A DNA stretch of 64,000 nucleotides from Halomonas citrativorans (GCF_900163645.1 NZ_FUKM01000057.1:310001-374000); one strand, 5' to 3'. Positions 26,204 through 34,842 are shown, counted from the stretch's first letter. Made by a program: numbers and translations. Notes: generated by a model from the sequence alone, not told the origin.

Positions 26204-27172
26204 ATGAAACTGCTCCCAACTCTTGCCACTTTAAGCTGCGGTGTACTCTTGACCGCGGTTAGCGCAAATGCCGCCGACTACCCTGTTCGCCCGGTTCAAG
26301 TTATCGTTCCTTACTCGGCGGGCGGCGGTACCGATCTCTCGGCACGTATTATGGCCGATACTATGAAAAAATATCTGGGTAAGTCGCTCGTGGTACGTAA
26401 CCAGCCCGGCGGCGGCGGCTCCATAGGTACCAGTGCAGCGCTCCATGCTCGTACTGATGGCTACACCTTGGGTATGGGAGCTCAAGGGCCTTTGGCGATG
26501 CTGCCTCATTACGGTGGTGTGGGCTACAGTCTTGATGATGTCGAATTTCTTGCCCTGATGGGACGCAATCTGATGGTGGTAGCGGGATGCCAAGGCGCGC
26601 CCTTCGAGGATGCTGAAAGCTTCATCGACTACGCACGGGAGCATCCCGGTGAAGTTCGCGTAGGCAACTCGGGTGCGGGTGGTGCTAACCATATCGCGAT
26701 CGAAGGGTTCGGCAGTGCTGCCGGTATCGAGTTTAACAGCATGCCCTTTGGCGGTGCTTCGGCGGCAGTAACGGCCTGCGTGGGTGGTCATATTGATGCC
26801 GTCATTGCTCATCCTGCTGAAGTGTTACCGCACATCGAATCCGGAAGTATCCCGGCGCTTCTGGTAATGGAGGAGGAGCGTATTGATGCACTACCTGATA
26901 CACCGGTGCCTGAAGAGCTGGGTGTGGATTTTACATGGTCTGCTTGGAAGGGCGTGATTGCGCCCAAAGGTCTTCCGGATGATGTAAAAGAAACTCTTTC
27001 CGAGGCACTGCGTGAAACGTTCCAGGATGAAGAGTTCCTGGCGCGTATGGAGGAAATGGGGGAGTTTGTCGACTACCGCTCGGCTGATGAGTTCCGCGAG
27101 CTGGCTGAAAGCGATTCCGCCACTGCTGAAGAGATTATCCGCCAACTGAACATGTACGGCGTTAACCAATAA
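26204..27172 (+). CDS. tctC: Tripartite tricarboxylate transporter substrate-binding protein (TctC)
   Basis: A 322-residue periplasmic receptor. A signal peptide of about 23 residues (ending SANA) is followed by the family signature YPVRPVQVIVPYSAGGGTDL, where the loop binds a carboxylate. NQPGGGGSIGTSA and VGNSGAGGANHIAIEGF are the other conserved ligand loops. TctC proteins bind di- and tricarboxylates and many other acids. The neighbouring acid-sugar catabolic operon suggests a C4-C6 sugar acid. It is followed by a strong terminator-like hairpin before tctA. Confidence 0.94.
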   Translation: MKLLPTLATLSCGVLLTAVSANAADYPVRPVQVIVPYSAGGGTDLSARIMADTMKKYLGKSLVVRNQPGGGGSIGTSAALHARTDGYTLGMGAQGPLAMLPHYGGVGYSLDDVEFLALMGRNLMVVAGCQGAPFEDAESFIDYAREHPGEVRVGNSGAGGANHIAIEGFGSAAGIEFNSMPFGGASAAVTACVGGHIDAVIAHPAEVLPHIESGSIPALLVMEEERIDALPDTPVPEELGVDFTWSAWKGVIAPKGLPDDVKETLSEALRETFQDEEFLARMEEMGEFVDYRSADEFRELAESDSATAEEIIRQLNMYGVNQ

Positions 27173-27184
27173 TCCCGTAAAAGG

Positions 27185-27218
27185 CTTCCCCTCGCCATGG
27201 CGAGGGGAAGTGTTTTTT
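27185..27218 (+). terminator. Terminator-like hairpin between tctC and tctA
   Basis: CTTCCCCTCGCC-AT-GGCGAGGGGAAG is a perfect 12-bp stem followed by TGTTTTTT, a textbook intrinsic terminator. As tctA lies 27 bases beyond and has no obvious promoter of its own, it probably acts as an attenuator that keeps the receptor more abundant than the permease. Confidence 0.85.
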
Positions 27219-27244
27219 GACTGTTTTTGCTTGAGCAGGTCGCT

Positions 27245-28732
27245 ATGGAAATTTCATCGTATGTGTTGGCCGTCTTTGATCCCAGTATTCTCTGGGTCAT
27301 CGCACTAGGTACGCTGGGGGGAATGGTTATTGGCGCTCTCCCGGGGCTAACAGCCACGATGGGGGTAGCCTTACTCATACCCTTGACCTTTGGGATGGCA
27401 CCCGTCATGGGTCTGAATATGCTCATCGGCATTTATATCGGCGGTATCTACGGAGGATGTATTTCCGCTATTTTGCTGCGCACGCCGGGAACGCCTTCTT
27501 CGGCAGCTACGGTACTCGATGGTTACCCGCTTGCTCAAAAGGGTGAGGCTGGCAAGGCGTTAGGTATGGCGACTATCGCCTCCTTTGTTGGGGGGATCAT
27601 CGCAGCGGTAGTGCTGGCTGCACTCGCCCCCCAGTTGGCGACGCTAGCGTTAAAGTTTGGCCCAGCAGAGTATTTCGCTTTGGCGGTATTTGGCCTGACG
27701 ATTATCGCCAGCCTTTCCGGGGATATCCTCAAGGGCGCGATCGCGGGTCTGTTAGGCGTGTTGATCGGTTGCGTCGGTGCCGATCCGATCAGCGGCATCT
27801 CGCGCTACACCTTTGGCGCATCGGGCTTCGCATCGGGTTTTTCCTTTACGCCTGCTCTGATCGGTTTGTTTGCACTATCAGAGGTGTTCGTTCAGATCGA
27901 AAAAATATTGAGTGATCGTATCGAGCGGATGAAAGTCGGAGGTATCTGGCCAAACCGCCAAGAGGTGAAAGAGAGCGGTATGCCCATGCTGCGCGGTTCA
28001 TTAATTGGCACCTTTATCGGTATTATACCGGGCACGGGGTCGGGTACGGCCGCTTGGATCAGCTATAACGAGGCGCGGCGCACATCCAAAACCCCAGAGA
28101 AGTTCGGCACCGGCCATATTCCTGGCGTTGCTGCAACGGAAAGTGCCAACAATGCGGTCTGTGCGGCTGCGTTGATTCCACTACTGGCGCTGGGAATTCC
28201 TGGTGATGTAGTGACAGCGGTGTTGATGGGGGGGCTGATGATACAGGGCCTCGCGCCGGGACCAATGTTATTCCAGCAGAGCCCGGAGGTGGTGACCGGT
28301 ATTTTTACCGGGGTGTTCGTTGCCACGATTTTCATGCTTGTGTTTGGGCTTTTGGGCATTCGCTTCTTTACCCAGATATTACGCGTGCCGCGGCGTGTCC
28401 TGACGCTTTCAATCGTGGTGTTCTGCTTTGTCGGTTCTTGGGCCATCAACCTCAACGTTGTTGATCTCTATACCATGGTCGGTTTCGGTGTTCTGGGGTT
28501 CTTCATGCAGAAGTACGGCTTTTCCCAAGCGGCGCTATGTATCGCTTTGATCCTTGGGCCGATGGCCGAGTCCAACCTGCGTCTTGGCCTTATGAGTGCC
28601 CGTGATGATCTTGGTGTCTTCCTGTCAGGGCCGATTACGCTGCTATTCCTAGGATTGGCCGCGATGTCGCTCTTGCTACCGCTACTGCGTAACTGGCGCC
28701 AGCAACGTCAAGTGGCAAAATTAGCAGAGTAG
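27245..28732 (+). CDS. tctA: Tripartite tricarboxylate transporter, large permease (TctA)
   Basis: A 495-residue membrane protein with about twelve helices. The paired TctA signatures GALPGLTATMGVALLIPLTF near the N-terminus and GIIPGTGSGTAAWISYNEARR in the middle are clear, as is ISAILLRTPGTPSSAATVLDG. The ATG after AGGT is preferred to an upstream TTG. It is the large transport subunit working with TctB and TctC. Transcription would originally have ended at a bidirectional terminator now split by an IS element. Confidence 0.94.
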   Translation: MEISSYVLAVFDPSILWVIALGTLGGMVIGALPGLTATMGVALLIPLTFGMAPVMGLNMLIGIYIGGIYGGCISAILLRTPGTPSSAATVLDGYPLAQKGEAGKALGMATIASFVGGIIAAVVLAALAPQLATLALKFGPAEYFALAVFGLTIIASLSGDILKGAIAGLLGVLIGCVGADPISGISRYTFGASGFASGFSFTPALIGLFALSEVFVQIEKILSDRIERMKVGGIWPNRQEVKESGMPMLRGSLIGTFIGIIPGTGSGTAAWISYNEARRTSKTPEKFGTGHIPGVAATESANNAVCAAALIPLLALGIPGDVVTAVLMGGLMIQGLAPGPMLFQQSPEVVTGIFTGVFVATIFMLVFGLLGIRFFTQILRVPRRVLTLSIVVFCFVGSWAINLNVVDLYTMVGFGVLGFFMQKYGFSQAALCIALILGPMAESNLRLGLMSARDDLGVFLSGPITLLFLGLAAMSLLLPLLRNWRQQRQVAKLAE

Positions 28733-28783
28733 GCGTTAGAGCAAAGGCACATCGCATCGCCAAAAAGAGCCCCCGCCAGCATC

Positions 28784-28807
28784 TGAACTGCACCCCGAAA
28801 GTTGGAC
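28784..28807 (+). repeat. Left terminal inverted repeat of the IS
   Basis: TGAACTGCACCCCGAAAGTTGG and two further bases match the right end in inverted orientation with a few differences. The outer TGAAC and inner GTTGGAC blocks are identical. Confidence 0.85.
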
Positions 28808-28834
28808 ATCCCATCCAACCTTCGGGGTGTTTTT

Positions 28835-29590
28835 ATGAGCAAGCAATACGACGAGGATTTCAATCTGCTGATTGTGCGTCAGTATTTACGCGATCCATCT
28901 GCGTAACTGAAGGCGCGGATCCAGACGATCTGCGATCACCATAAAGGGCGTTATGGCTATCGTCGTATCACCGCTGTATTGCGACAAGCAGGCGAGGTGA
29001 TCAATCACAAGGCCGTCCAACGGCTAATGCAGCGACTGGGCCTGAAGCCGCTTGTTCGCCCCAGACGATATCGAGCCTATCGTGGGGCCGTAGGTTACGC
29101 TGCCCTCAATACGCTACAACGTCGGTTTCAGGCCTCAGAGTCTAATCAGCGATAGGTGACAGACGTTACCGAATTCAGGATCAATGACCAGAAGCTTTAC
29201 CTGTCACCGGTCATGGATCTGTATAACGGTGAAATCATCGCCTTTCAGACCGCTACACGACCGGTATTCGGTCTAGTCAAGCGCATGCTAAAGAGTGCCT
29301 TCGAGCGTCTAAAGCCAGGCGACCGACCTCTGCTGTACTCGGATCGAGGGTGGCATTATAGCTACCCTGGTTACCGCCGCATGGTGGTGGAGAAAAGGAT
29401 ACTGCGCAGCATGTCCAGGAAAGGAAATTGTCTGGACAATGCCGCCATGGAGAGCTTCTCGGCACACTGAAAGCGGATTACTTCCACCTGAACCGGGTTA
29501 AAGCTATATCCACTACTATAATCACCAGCGCAAGCAAAAACCAAAAGGCCTGAGCCCCGTACAATACAGGACTCAGGCCATGGCCGCCGG
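28835..29590 (+). pseudogene. IS3-family transposase remnant
   Basis: Fused remnants of orfA and orfB. OrfA keeps its start and 23 codons, then a TAA (28904-28906) is followed in frame by mid-OrfB. The integrase core retains the two aspartates and the glutamate of the DDE triad (VTDVTEF, YSDRGW, AMESF), but a stop at about 29154, a frameshift after AMESF and a short gap before YIHYYNHQR make it inactive. Confidence 0.88.
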
Positions 29591-29605
29591 TTAGAGAAAC
29601 CAGCC

Positions 29606-29628
29606 GTCCAACTATTGGCGGCTGTTCA
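29606..29628 (-). repeat. Right terminal inverted repeat of the IS
   Basis: Read inward on the minus strand: TGAACAGCCGCC then AATAGTTGGAC. Its first three bases also provide the TGA stop codon of the adjoining dehydrogenase gene. Confidence 0.85.
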
Positions 29629-30624
29629 ATCGCTGACGGGGCTTTCGCGTCGGTCTTTAAATAAAGAAACATTAGACGGTGATCGGGTGATCGGGTGCTT
29701 GGGCGCTTGGCCTTGCAGCACGGCGAGTACGTCCTCTACGCAGGTGGTGCTTAGTGTGGTCAGGGAATTTTCGGTGTAGCCGGCGATGTGGGCGCTGACG
29801 ATCACATTGTTCAGCGAGTAGAGAGGGCTTTGAGTCAGAGGTTCTTGTTCGAAGGCGTCTATTGCAGCTCCTGCCAAGCGCTTCTGATCAAGTGCCTCAA
29901 AAAGTGCCTTCTCATCAATAATGCCACCGCGGGCGGCGTTGATTACCATGGCCGTGGGCTTCATCATTGCCAAGCGTTCAGCATTGATCAGGTGGCGTGT
30001 TTGCTCCGATAGCCCGACGTGCAAGGTGAGGAAATCCGCTTCCTGACAGAGTGTATTTAAGTCGACAAGCTCCACGCCTAGCGCTGCAACCGCATCAGGA
30101 TTTGCGAAGGGGTCAAAAGCTATAACGCGCATTTCAAACCCAGCGGCGCGTTTGGCAACCGCTTGGCCGATACTGCCTATACCAACGATGCCCAGCGTCA
30201 TTCCGTGCACGTCGCGACCAAAGCAGCGCGGCCACTCACCAGCACGGGTGGCTGCATCCACGCGCGGGAGATCGCGGGCAAGCGACAGCAGCAGTGCGAA
30301 GGTAAAGTCGGCTACCGCGTGGCGGTTAGCAGCGGGCACATTGGTTACGCGTACGCCTTGGCGCTCAGCGGCAGCTACGTCAATATTGTCGACGCCCACG
30401 CCGTGCTTGGTAACGACCTTAAGGTTAGGCAGTGCGCTAAAGACAGCCGCCGTCATTGGGTTGAAAGCCACAATGGCAGCGTCGGCATCGGCGGCGCGGG
30501 CGATAAAGTCTGCCTCACTGATGTCAGCGGGTAGACTCTCGAATGTTACGCCCGCCGCCTCGAGTAACTCATAGGGGCGCTTGGAGTACTTGGCGAAGGA
30601 CGGGGAGGTGCAAACAATTTTCAC
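29626..30624 (-). CDS. D-isomer-specific 2-hydroxyacid dehydrogenase, altered C-terminus
   Basis: A 332-residue NAD-dependent 2-hydroxyacid dehydrogenase related to SerA. The Rossmann motif is GIVGIGSIGQAV, and the catalytic Arg/Glu/His lie in the VGLSEQTRHL region, EQEPLTQSPL and SAHIAGYTENS. It is last in the acid-sugar operon, nine bases after the preceding gene. The C-terminus is abnormal. An 8-bp tandem duplication at about 29680-29695 shifts the frame; removing one copy gives the normal ending KHPITV and a TAA at 29672-29674. As it stands, about 17 foreign residues (from RSPSNV) follow and the stop codon is supplied by the IS end. The catalytic core is intact, so activity is probably kept. 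Confidence 0.9.
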   Translation of the reverse strand: MKIVCTSPSFAKYSKRPYELLEAAGVTFESLPADISEADFIARAADADAAIVAFNPMTAAVFSALPNLKVVTKHGVGVDNIDVAAAERQGVRVTNVPAANRHAVADFTFALLLSLARDLPRVDAATRAGEWPRCFGRDVHGMTLGIVGIGSIGQAVAKRAAGFEMRVIAFDPFANPDAVAALGVELVDLNTLCQEADFLTLHVGLSEQTRHLINAERLAMMKPTAMVINAARGGIIDEKALFEALDQKRLAGAAIDAFEQEPLTQSPLYSLNNVIVSAHIAGYTENSLTTLSTTCVEDVLAVLQGQAPKHPITRSPSNVSLFKDRRESPVSD

Positions 30625-30633
30625 GAAGGCTCC

Positions 30634-31530
30634 TTAAAACAAGCTGAGCTGATGGCGGTTGGCAACAATGTCGGAAAGCTCGGGAACGAATTTTTCGCCC
30701 TCGCCCTGTGCCAGCGCGCTGGCGTATAGATCGCTTACCGCATGAGCAACTTCGGCCTTTACTTCCAGGTCATCGGCAAGCGCCGCAACGTAACGGATGT
30801 CTTTGCCAGCATTGGCCAAGGTGAATCGATGCGCGTTACGGTCACGCTCAAGCACGTATTGGAAGAAGGTTTGATAGAAGCCGCTATCCATACGCGAACC
30901 GCGAATCACGCTATCGAATACCTGAGGTGAAATGCCAGCCTTCGCGCCAATGGTCAGCGCCTCGGAAAAGACCGCGCCGTAGCTCATGGCCAGAAATTGG
31001 TTGAGCAGTTTCATGGTGTGGCCGGTACCCACGCCGCCACAGTGCAAAATTTTGCCAGCCCAGGCTTCAAGTACTGGACGAATGCGCGCAAGCGTCTCGT
31101 CGTCGCTGCCCACGATGGCTTGTAGCTGGCCGGATTCAGCTTGGGTGGGTGTACCGCCGAGCGCTGCATCTACCAGGGTGATGCTGTCTTCTTTCAAAGA
31201 CTCGGCCAAACGGCGAGTTACGGTAGGCTGAGAAGTGGAACAGTCAACGATGATCAGTCTGTTGTCGGCCGTCTTGGCGCCTGCGCGTAGACCGTTGGCG
31301 GCATTGATCACCTCTTCAACATGCTCGGACGTGGGCACGCAGACGAATACAATGCTGCAGCTTCCGCCCATGTCTGCGGCGCTCTGGGCACTATCCGCAC
31401 CCTTGGCGACGAGGGCATCTACCGCTGACTGCTTGGGATCGAACACCTTGAGTGAGTAGCCTGCTGAAAGAATGTTGGAGGCCATATATCCTCCCATCAG
31501 CCCGAGTCCGATAAAACCGATACGTTCCAT
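30634..31530 (-). CDS. Beta-hydroxyacid dehydrogenase (L-threonate / 3-hydroxyisobutyrate dehydrogenase-like)
   Basis: A 298-residue NAD(P)-dependent dehydrogenase of the 3-hydroxyisobutyrate family. The N-terminal GFIGLGLMGGYMASNI binds the cofactor, DAALGGTPTQAESGQL is the substrate-site motif, and the catalytic lysine is Lys174 (GHTMKLLNQFLA). LtnD-type members oxidise L-threonate or related C4 sugar acids at C2, and the neighbouring DUF1537 kinase and PdxA2-like genes fit that. Tartronate semialdehyde reductase is an alternative. Middle gene of a five-gene operon. Confidence 0.88.
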   Translation of the reverse strand: MERIGFIGLGLMGGYMASNILSAGYSLKVFDPKQSAVDALVAKGADSAQSAADMGGSCSIVFVCVPTSEHVEEVINAANGLRAGAKTADNRLIIVDCSTSQPTVTRRLAESLKEDSITLVDAALGGTPTQAESGQLQAIVGSDDETLARIRPVLEAWAGKILHCGGVGTGHTMKLLNQFLAMSYGAVFSEALTIGAKAGISPQVFDSVIRGSRMDSGFYQTFFQYVLERDRNAHRFTLANAGKDIRYVAALADDLEVKAEVAHAVSDLYASALAQGEGEKFVPELSDIVANRHQLSLF

Positions 31531-31636
31531 GACGCTCTCCTTAAGTGGCTGTGGCGGGCAGGCTTGTTAAGCGCCTGTCCGCCAAATAGTGTCTAGAAGA
31601 TTGCTTTATTTGAGTGTCGTGTGCTTTCCCGCAGGA

Positions 31637-32644
31637 TCAGGCCGCTTGGATATGCCGACTGGCAAGCTCGACAGCTTGACTGAGCGCCTCAATGAGGCTG
31701 CGCTCGTCGGCGATGCCCTTGCCTGCGATGTCAAAGGCTGTGCCGTGGTCGACGGAGGTGCGTACTACGGGTAGCCCGACGGTGACGTTGACGCCCGCCT
31801 CAAGCCCCATCACCTTTACCGGGCCGTGACCCTGATCGTGGTACATGGCAACAACGCAGTCGAAATCGCCCCGACCTGCGCGGAAGAACAGAGTATCCGC
31901 CGGGAGTGGGCCTTCAACGTCCCAGCCCCGTGCACGCAGCGCCTCAATGGCCGGAACGATCTTCTCTTCCTCTTCGCCGTAGCCAAACAAGCCGTTTTCG
32001 CCAGCATGTGGGTTGATGCCGCAAACGGCGATGCGCGGGTTGTTGTTACCGGCGCGGGCGAGCGTTTCGTGGGCGCGCTCGATGGTGCGTGTCACTAGCC
32101 CCGGGTTAATTCGCGCGATGGCGTCGATGATCCCCAGGTGGGTGGTGACGTGGATGACCTTCATCTTCGGAGTCACCAGCATCATCGAGACCTCTTCGGT
32201 GCCGGTCAGATGCGCCAAAAGCTCCGTGTGGCCGGGGAATACGTGACCACCGGCGTGCAGTGCTTCCTTGTTCAAGGGCGCGGTACAGATGGCGTCGAGC
32301 TCACCGGCTTCGATCAGTTCCACTGTCTTGGCAATATAGCGATAGGCAGCGTCGCCCGCCACGCTCGAAACCTGGCCCCAGGGTAGGTCATCGGGAATCA
32401 GGCCTAGATCGATGCACTCGACCACGCCGCGCTGAAAACGCGCCTCAGCGGGAGTCTCAACGACATGCATTTCAAGGGTAGAGCCGACCACGTCCATCGC
32501 TTTGCGTAGGCGCCCTGCATCGCCGATGACCAGCGGGCGACAAATATCGTGAACATCGTCGTGGGCCAGTGCCCGGACGATGACTTCAGGACCGATGCCA
32601 GCGGCATCGCCCATGGTAATACCGATAACGGGACGATCGCTCAT
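31637..32644 (-). CDS. PdxA2-like 4-phosphothreonate dehydrogenase
   Basis: A 335-residue PdxA-family enzyme. Family motifs are ITMGDAAGIGPEVI at the start, TAPLNKEALHAGGHVFPGHTE, the HVTTHLGI metal histidine, and MYHDQGHGPVKVMG, all with full length. True PdxA makes vitamin B6. PdxA2 paralogues placed next to DUF1537 kinases instead oxidise and decarboxylate 4-phospho-D-threonate (or erythronate) to dihydroxyacetone phosphate. The gene context here (24 bases after the kinase gene) supports the catabolic role. The usual pdxA partners ksgA and surA are absent. Confidence 0.9.
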   Translation of the reverse strand: MSDRPVIGITMGDAAGIGPEVIVRALAHDDVHDICRPLVIGDAGRLRKAMDVVGSTLEMHVVETPAEARFQRGVVECIDLGLIPDDLPWGQVSSVAGDAAYRYIAKTVELIEAGELDAICTAPLNKEALHAGGHVFPGHTELLAHLTGTEEVSMMLVTPKMKVIHVTTHLGIIDAIARINPGLVTRTIERAHETLARAGNNNPRIAVCGINPHAGENGLFGYGEEEEKIVPAIEALRARGWDVEGPLPADTLFFRAGRGDFDCVVAMYHDQGHGPVKVMGLEAGVNVTVGLPVVRTSVDHGTAFDIAGKGIADERSLIEALSQAVELASRHIQAA

Positions 32645-32668
32645 GAAAATTCCTTCTGAATAAAAAAA

Positions 32669-33910
32669 TCAGTGGTTACGTGTCTGGCCGTGCCAAATAC
32701 GTTCAAAGGCGCTGCTATCGCCGAACCCTCCGGCTTTGGTAATGACTTCCAACCTGCCTGTGCTCGTTTCGGCAAGTAGCCGTGCCATGCCCGTATCGGG
32801 AGCATCAAGTAGTGTCAACTGAGTAACGTCCGCGCCGACCAGAAGCGCTCGCGCCGTAGCCCCGCCAGTGGCGATAAGACGTTCAACGCGCTCAAGGCGT
32901 GGCGAGAGGAGGCGCGCCAGCGCTAGGCTGAGCGCTGGACCTTCGGCGGCGTTACGATCATTGCCTTGGCGAAGGCGTACCATGACGTCGCGCTTTTGTT
33001 CGAGCGCCTCGTCGATGCGCATCTCGAGTGTTTGAAAGGCGCTTTCATGGGCATCTGCACGCAGATCGATGGCGTCTATTTCAATGAGCGTGAGCGCCTC
33101 TATGCTTTCCAGAAGCCGGTCGGCTTGCTGATGGGAGATGGCGCTCATACTGCCGATGACGATCAGGGTGTGAGGTGCAGCTGCCAGCGTGGGGATGGGT
33201 TCTCGGGTGCCTACCAGACCGAGCGCAGCAGGAAGATGGTCACCGAGACCCGCCGAGCCTACCCAGAAAACGCCGTCGAGGCGTGTGCTCAGCGCTGCTA
33301 GTCGAGCCAGGTCGGCGTCGCTTTCGGCGTCGCACACCAGCGTTTGGACACCGGATTCGCGGTGCGCAATCAGTGCGGCAACGACATTGTCATCGTCTTG
33401 ACCAAGTGCAGCGAGATTGAAGGTTGCGGTCTTGAGCGCTGCGGCGTTAAACATCTCGACTAGGTCCGCTCGGCCCTGAATGCCTTCATTAGTCCAGACC
33501 TCCGTCTCCTCGATGGGTATGCCGTCGAGATACTGCCGACCACCATGCGTGGTGCGACCGGTGGCGGGGTAGGCTGGGGCGACGATCGCCATGCCGCCAA
33601 TCGCGACAAGGCTTGCGACCTCGGCAGCAGCGTTGCCCCTCAGGGTCGAATCGACCTTTTTGTAGAGAAAGTGAAAGCGCCCCTGCCAGGTGAAAAGCGC
33701 TTGGCGATGGCGACGAGCTGCCTCGGCGGCGCTCTCTCCACGTGAGTCCAGATCAATGGCCACTGCGTCGGCGCATTCGATGTGATCCGCGCCAAGCACT
33801 ACGGCGGTGGTGAGCCCCGCGCGGGCACAACCTATCGCTGAGTCGGCCGTGCCGGTCAGGTCATCGGCCACGATCAATAACTGGACGCGGCTCGAATCAG
33901 CGCTCGACAC
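32669..33910 (-). CDS. Four-carbon acid sugar kinase (DUF1537 family)
   Basis: A 413-residue kinase with the two DUF1537 domains. The N-terminal motif LLIVADDLTGTADSAIGCA binds the sugar acid, KKVDSTLRGN is the family signature, and the C-terminal nucleotide domain has LIATGGATARALL and KAGGFGDSSAF. Characterised members (DtnK, LtnK, OtnK, DenK) phosphorylate D-threonate, 2-oxotetronate or erythronate at O4. I place the start at a GTG (33910) that overlaps the upstream stop by 14 bases with AAGGT before it; the longer frame overlaps the aldolase gene deeply. Together with the PdxA2-like enzyme it should yield DHAP. Confidence 0.9.
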   Translation of the reverse strand: MSSADSSRVQLLIVADDLTGTADSAIGCARAGLTTAVVLGADHIECADAVAIDLDSRGESAAEAARRHRQALFTWQGRFHFLYKKVDSTLRGNAAAEVASLVAIGGMAIVAPAYPATGRTTHGGRQYLDGIPIEETEVWTNEGIQGRADLVEMFNAAALKTATFNLAALGQDDDNVVAALIAHRESGVQTLVCDAESDADLARLAALSTRLDGVFWVGSAGLGDHLPAALGLVGTREPIPTLAAAPHTLIVIGSMSAISHQQADRLLESIEALTLIEIDAIDLRADAHESAFQTLEMRIDEALEQKRDVMVRLRQGNDRNAAEGPALSLALARLLSPRLERVERLIATGGATARALLVGADVTQLTLLDAPDTGMARLLAETSTGRLEVITKAGGFGDSSAFERIWHGQTRNH

Positions 33911-34790
33911 GGTCGTAGACCTTGAGCGCCTGCTTGAGTTTTTCCAGTGCTTCAGGGGTAAGTGCCTGTACCGGCGAACGCGCTGGGCCTGCGGGCATAC
34001 CAAGAAGGGTCGCGGCGGTTTTCAGTACGCTAGGCATGGTGCCGAGGGCAAAGGCGCTGCGCAGCGGACGCAGTTTTTCCTGAGCTTCGCGGGCGGTTTC
34101 GAAGTCGCCGGCCTGCCAAGCGTTCCAGATGGTCATAACCACGTCAGGCACAGCGTTGGTGGTCGCGGCCACGGCTCCGTCACCGCCGGCCATTAGCGTC
34201 CACAGGATCATTGAGTCGGTGCCGGTGAAGACGGCGAAGTCGTCACGGCGCAGACGGATCAACTGGACCAGGCGGTCAAAATCACCGCCGCTGTCCTTGA
34301 TCGCACGAATGTTGGGAATCTCGGAGAGCTTCGCGATGCTTTCGACAGTTAGGGTTACGCCAGCCTTAGCGGGAATGGTGTAGAGCAGAATCGGAAGCGG
34401 TGTAGCTTCGGCGATGCGTTGGTAATGCAGGATGAGTTCCGCTTGAGTTGCACCGTTGAAGTAGGGGGTGATGATCGAAAGACCGTCGACGCCGACCTCT
34501 TCCATGCGGCGGTTCAGCTCGATAACGCCGCGCGTGGTGTAGCCACCGGTACCGGCATATACGGGAACGCGGCCCGCCGCTTGGTCCTTGACGATGGTTG
34601 CCACGCGCACTTTTTCGTCGTCCGACAGTGAGAAGAACTCTCCGTTGGTACCCAGTGCGAAGAGGCCATGAACACCCTTTTTAATCAATGTTTCAGTCAG
34701 TTCTCGAAGCCCCTTCTCATCGACTTCCTCGTGTTCATCCATGGGAGTGATCAAAGCGGGGACGATGCCGCGAAACTCAAAAATGCTCAT
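33897..34790 (-). CDS. DapA-family aldolase/lyase
   Basis: A 297-residue class I lyase of the dihydrodipicolinate synthase / N-acetylneuraminate lyase family. GTNGEFFS (47-54) is the carboxylate-binding loop, Tyr137 (LLYTIP) the catalytic tyrosine and Lys165 (RAIKDSGGD) the Schiff-base lysine. These enzymes split or join pyruvate-derived 2-oxo acids. It heads the five-gene operon, so it is more likely a catabolic aldolase or dehydratase for a sugar acid than lysine synthesis. A DapA-like member is not part of the well-described threonate pathways, so its reaction here is an open question. Confidence 0.88.
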   Translation of the reverse strand: MSIFEFRGIVPALITPMDEHEEVDEKGLRELTETLIKKGVHGLFALGTNGEFFSLSDDEKVRVATIVKDQAAGRVPVYAGTGGYTTRGVIELNRRMEEVGVDGLSIITPYFNGATQAELILHYQRIAEATPLPILLYTIPAKAGVTLTVESIAKLSEIPNIRAIKDSGGDFDRLVQLIRLRRDDFAVFTGTDSMILWTLMAGGDGAVAATTNAVPDVVMTIWNAWQAGDFETAREAQEKLRPLRSAFALGTMPSVLKTAATLLGMPAGPARSPVQALTPEALEKLKQALKVYDRVER

Positions 34791-34842
34791 GATGTCTCCA
34801 GAAATATATGTGTGACTGATTCGATAGTTCTTAGGGCTAAAA

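Larger units (their letters stand above)
28784..29628 (+). mobile_element. Degenerate IS3-family (IS150-like) insertion sequence, internally deleted
   Basis: The 845-bp element has matching ends (28784-28807 and 29606-29628) and a 3-bp target duplication ATC on both sides (28781-28783, 29629-29631). The length is well short of the 1.2-1.5 kb usual for the family. The transposase is broken: 23 codons of OrfA (MSKQYDEDFNLLIVRQYLRD), a TAA, then the OrfB segment KARIQTICDHHKGRYGYRRI, another stop near 29154, the DDE core pieces VTDVTEFRI, LLYSDRGWHY and NCLDNAAMESF, a frameshift and a small deletion. It sits exactly in the loop of the former tctA terminator. Confidence 0.92.

Noticed and set aside
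29680..29695. CRISPR-like or larger tandem array
   Set aside because: Only two copies of an 8-bp unit; a simple slippage duplication. No CRISPR array was seen anywhere in the window.
31637..32644. Biosynthetic pdxA (vitamin B6)
   Set aside because: Neighbours are a DUF1537 kinase and sugar-acid dehydrogenases, not ksgA/surA/apaG; the catabolic PdxA2 role fits better.
33897..34790. Lysine-pathway dapA
   Set aside because: It heads an acid-sugar operon and carries only general DapA-family motifs; a catabolic lyase is more likely.
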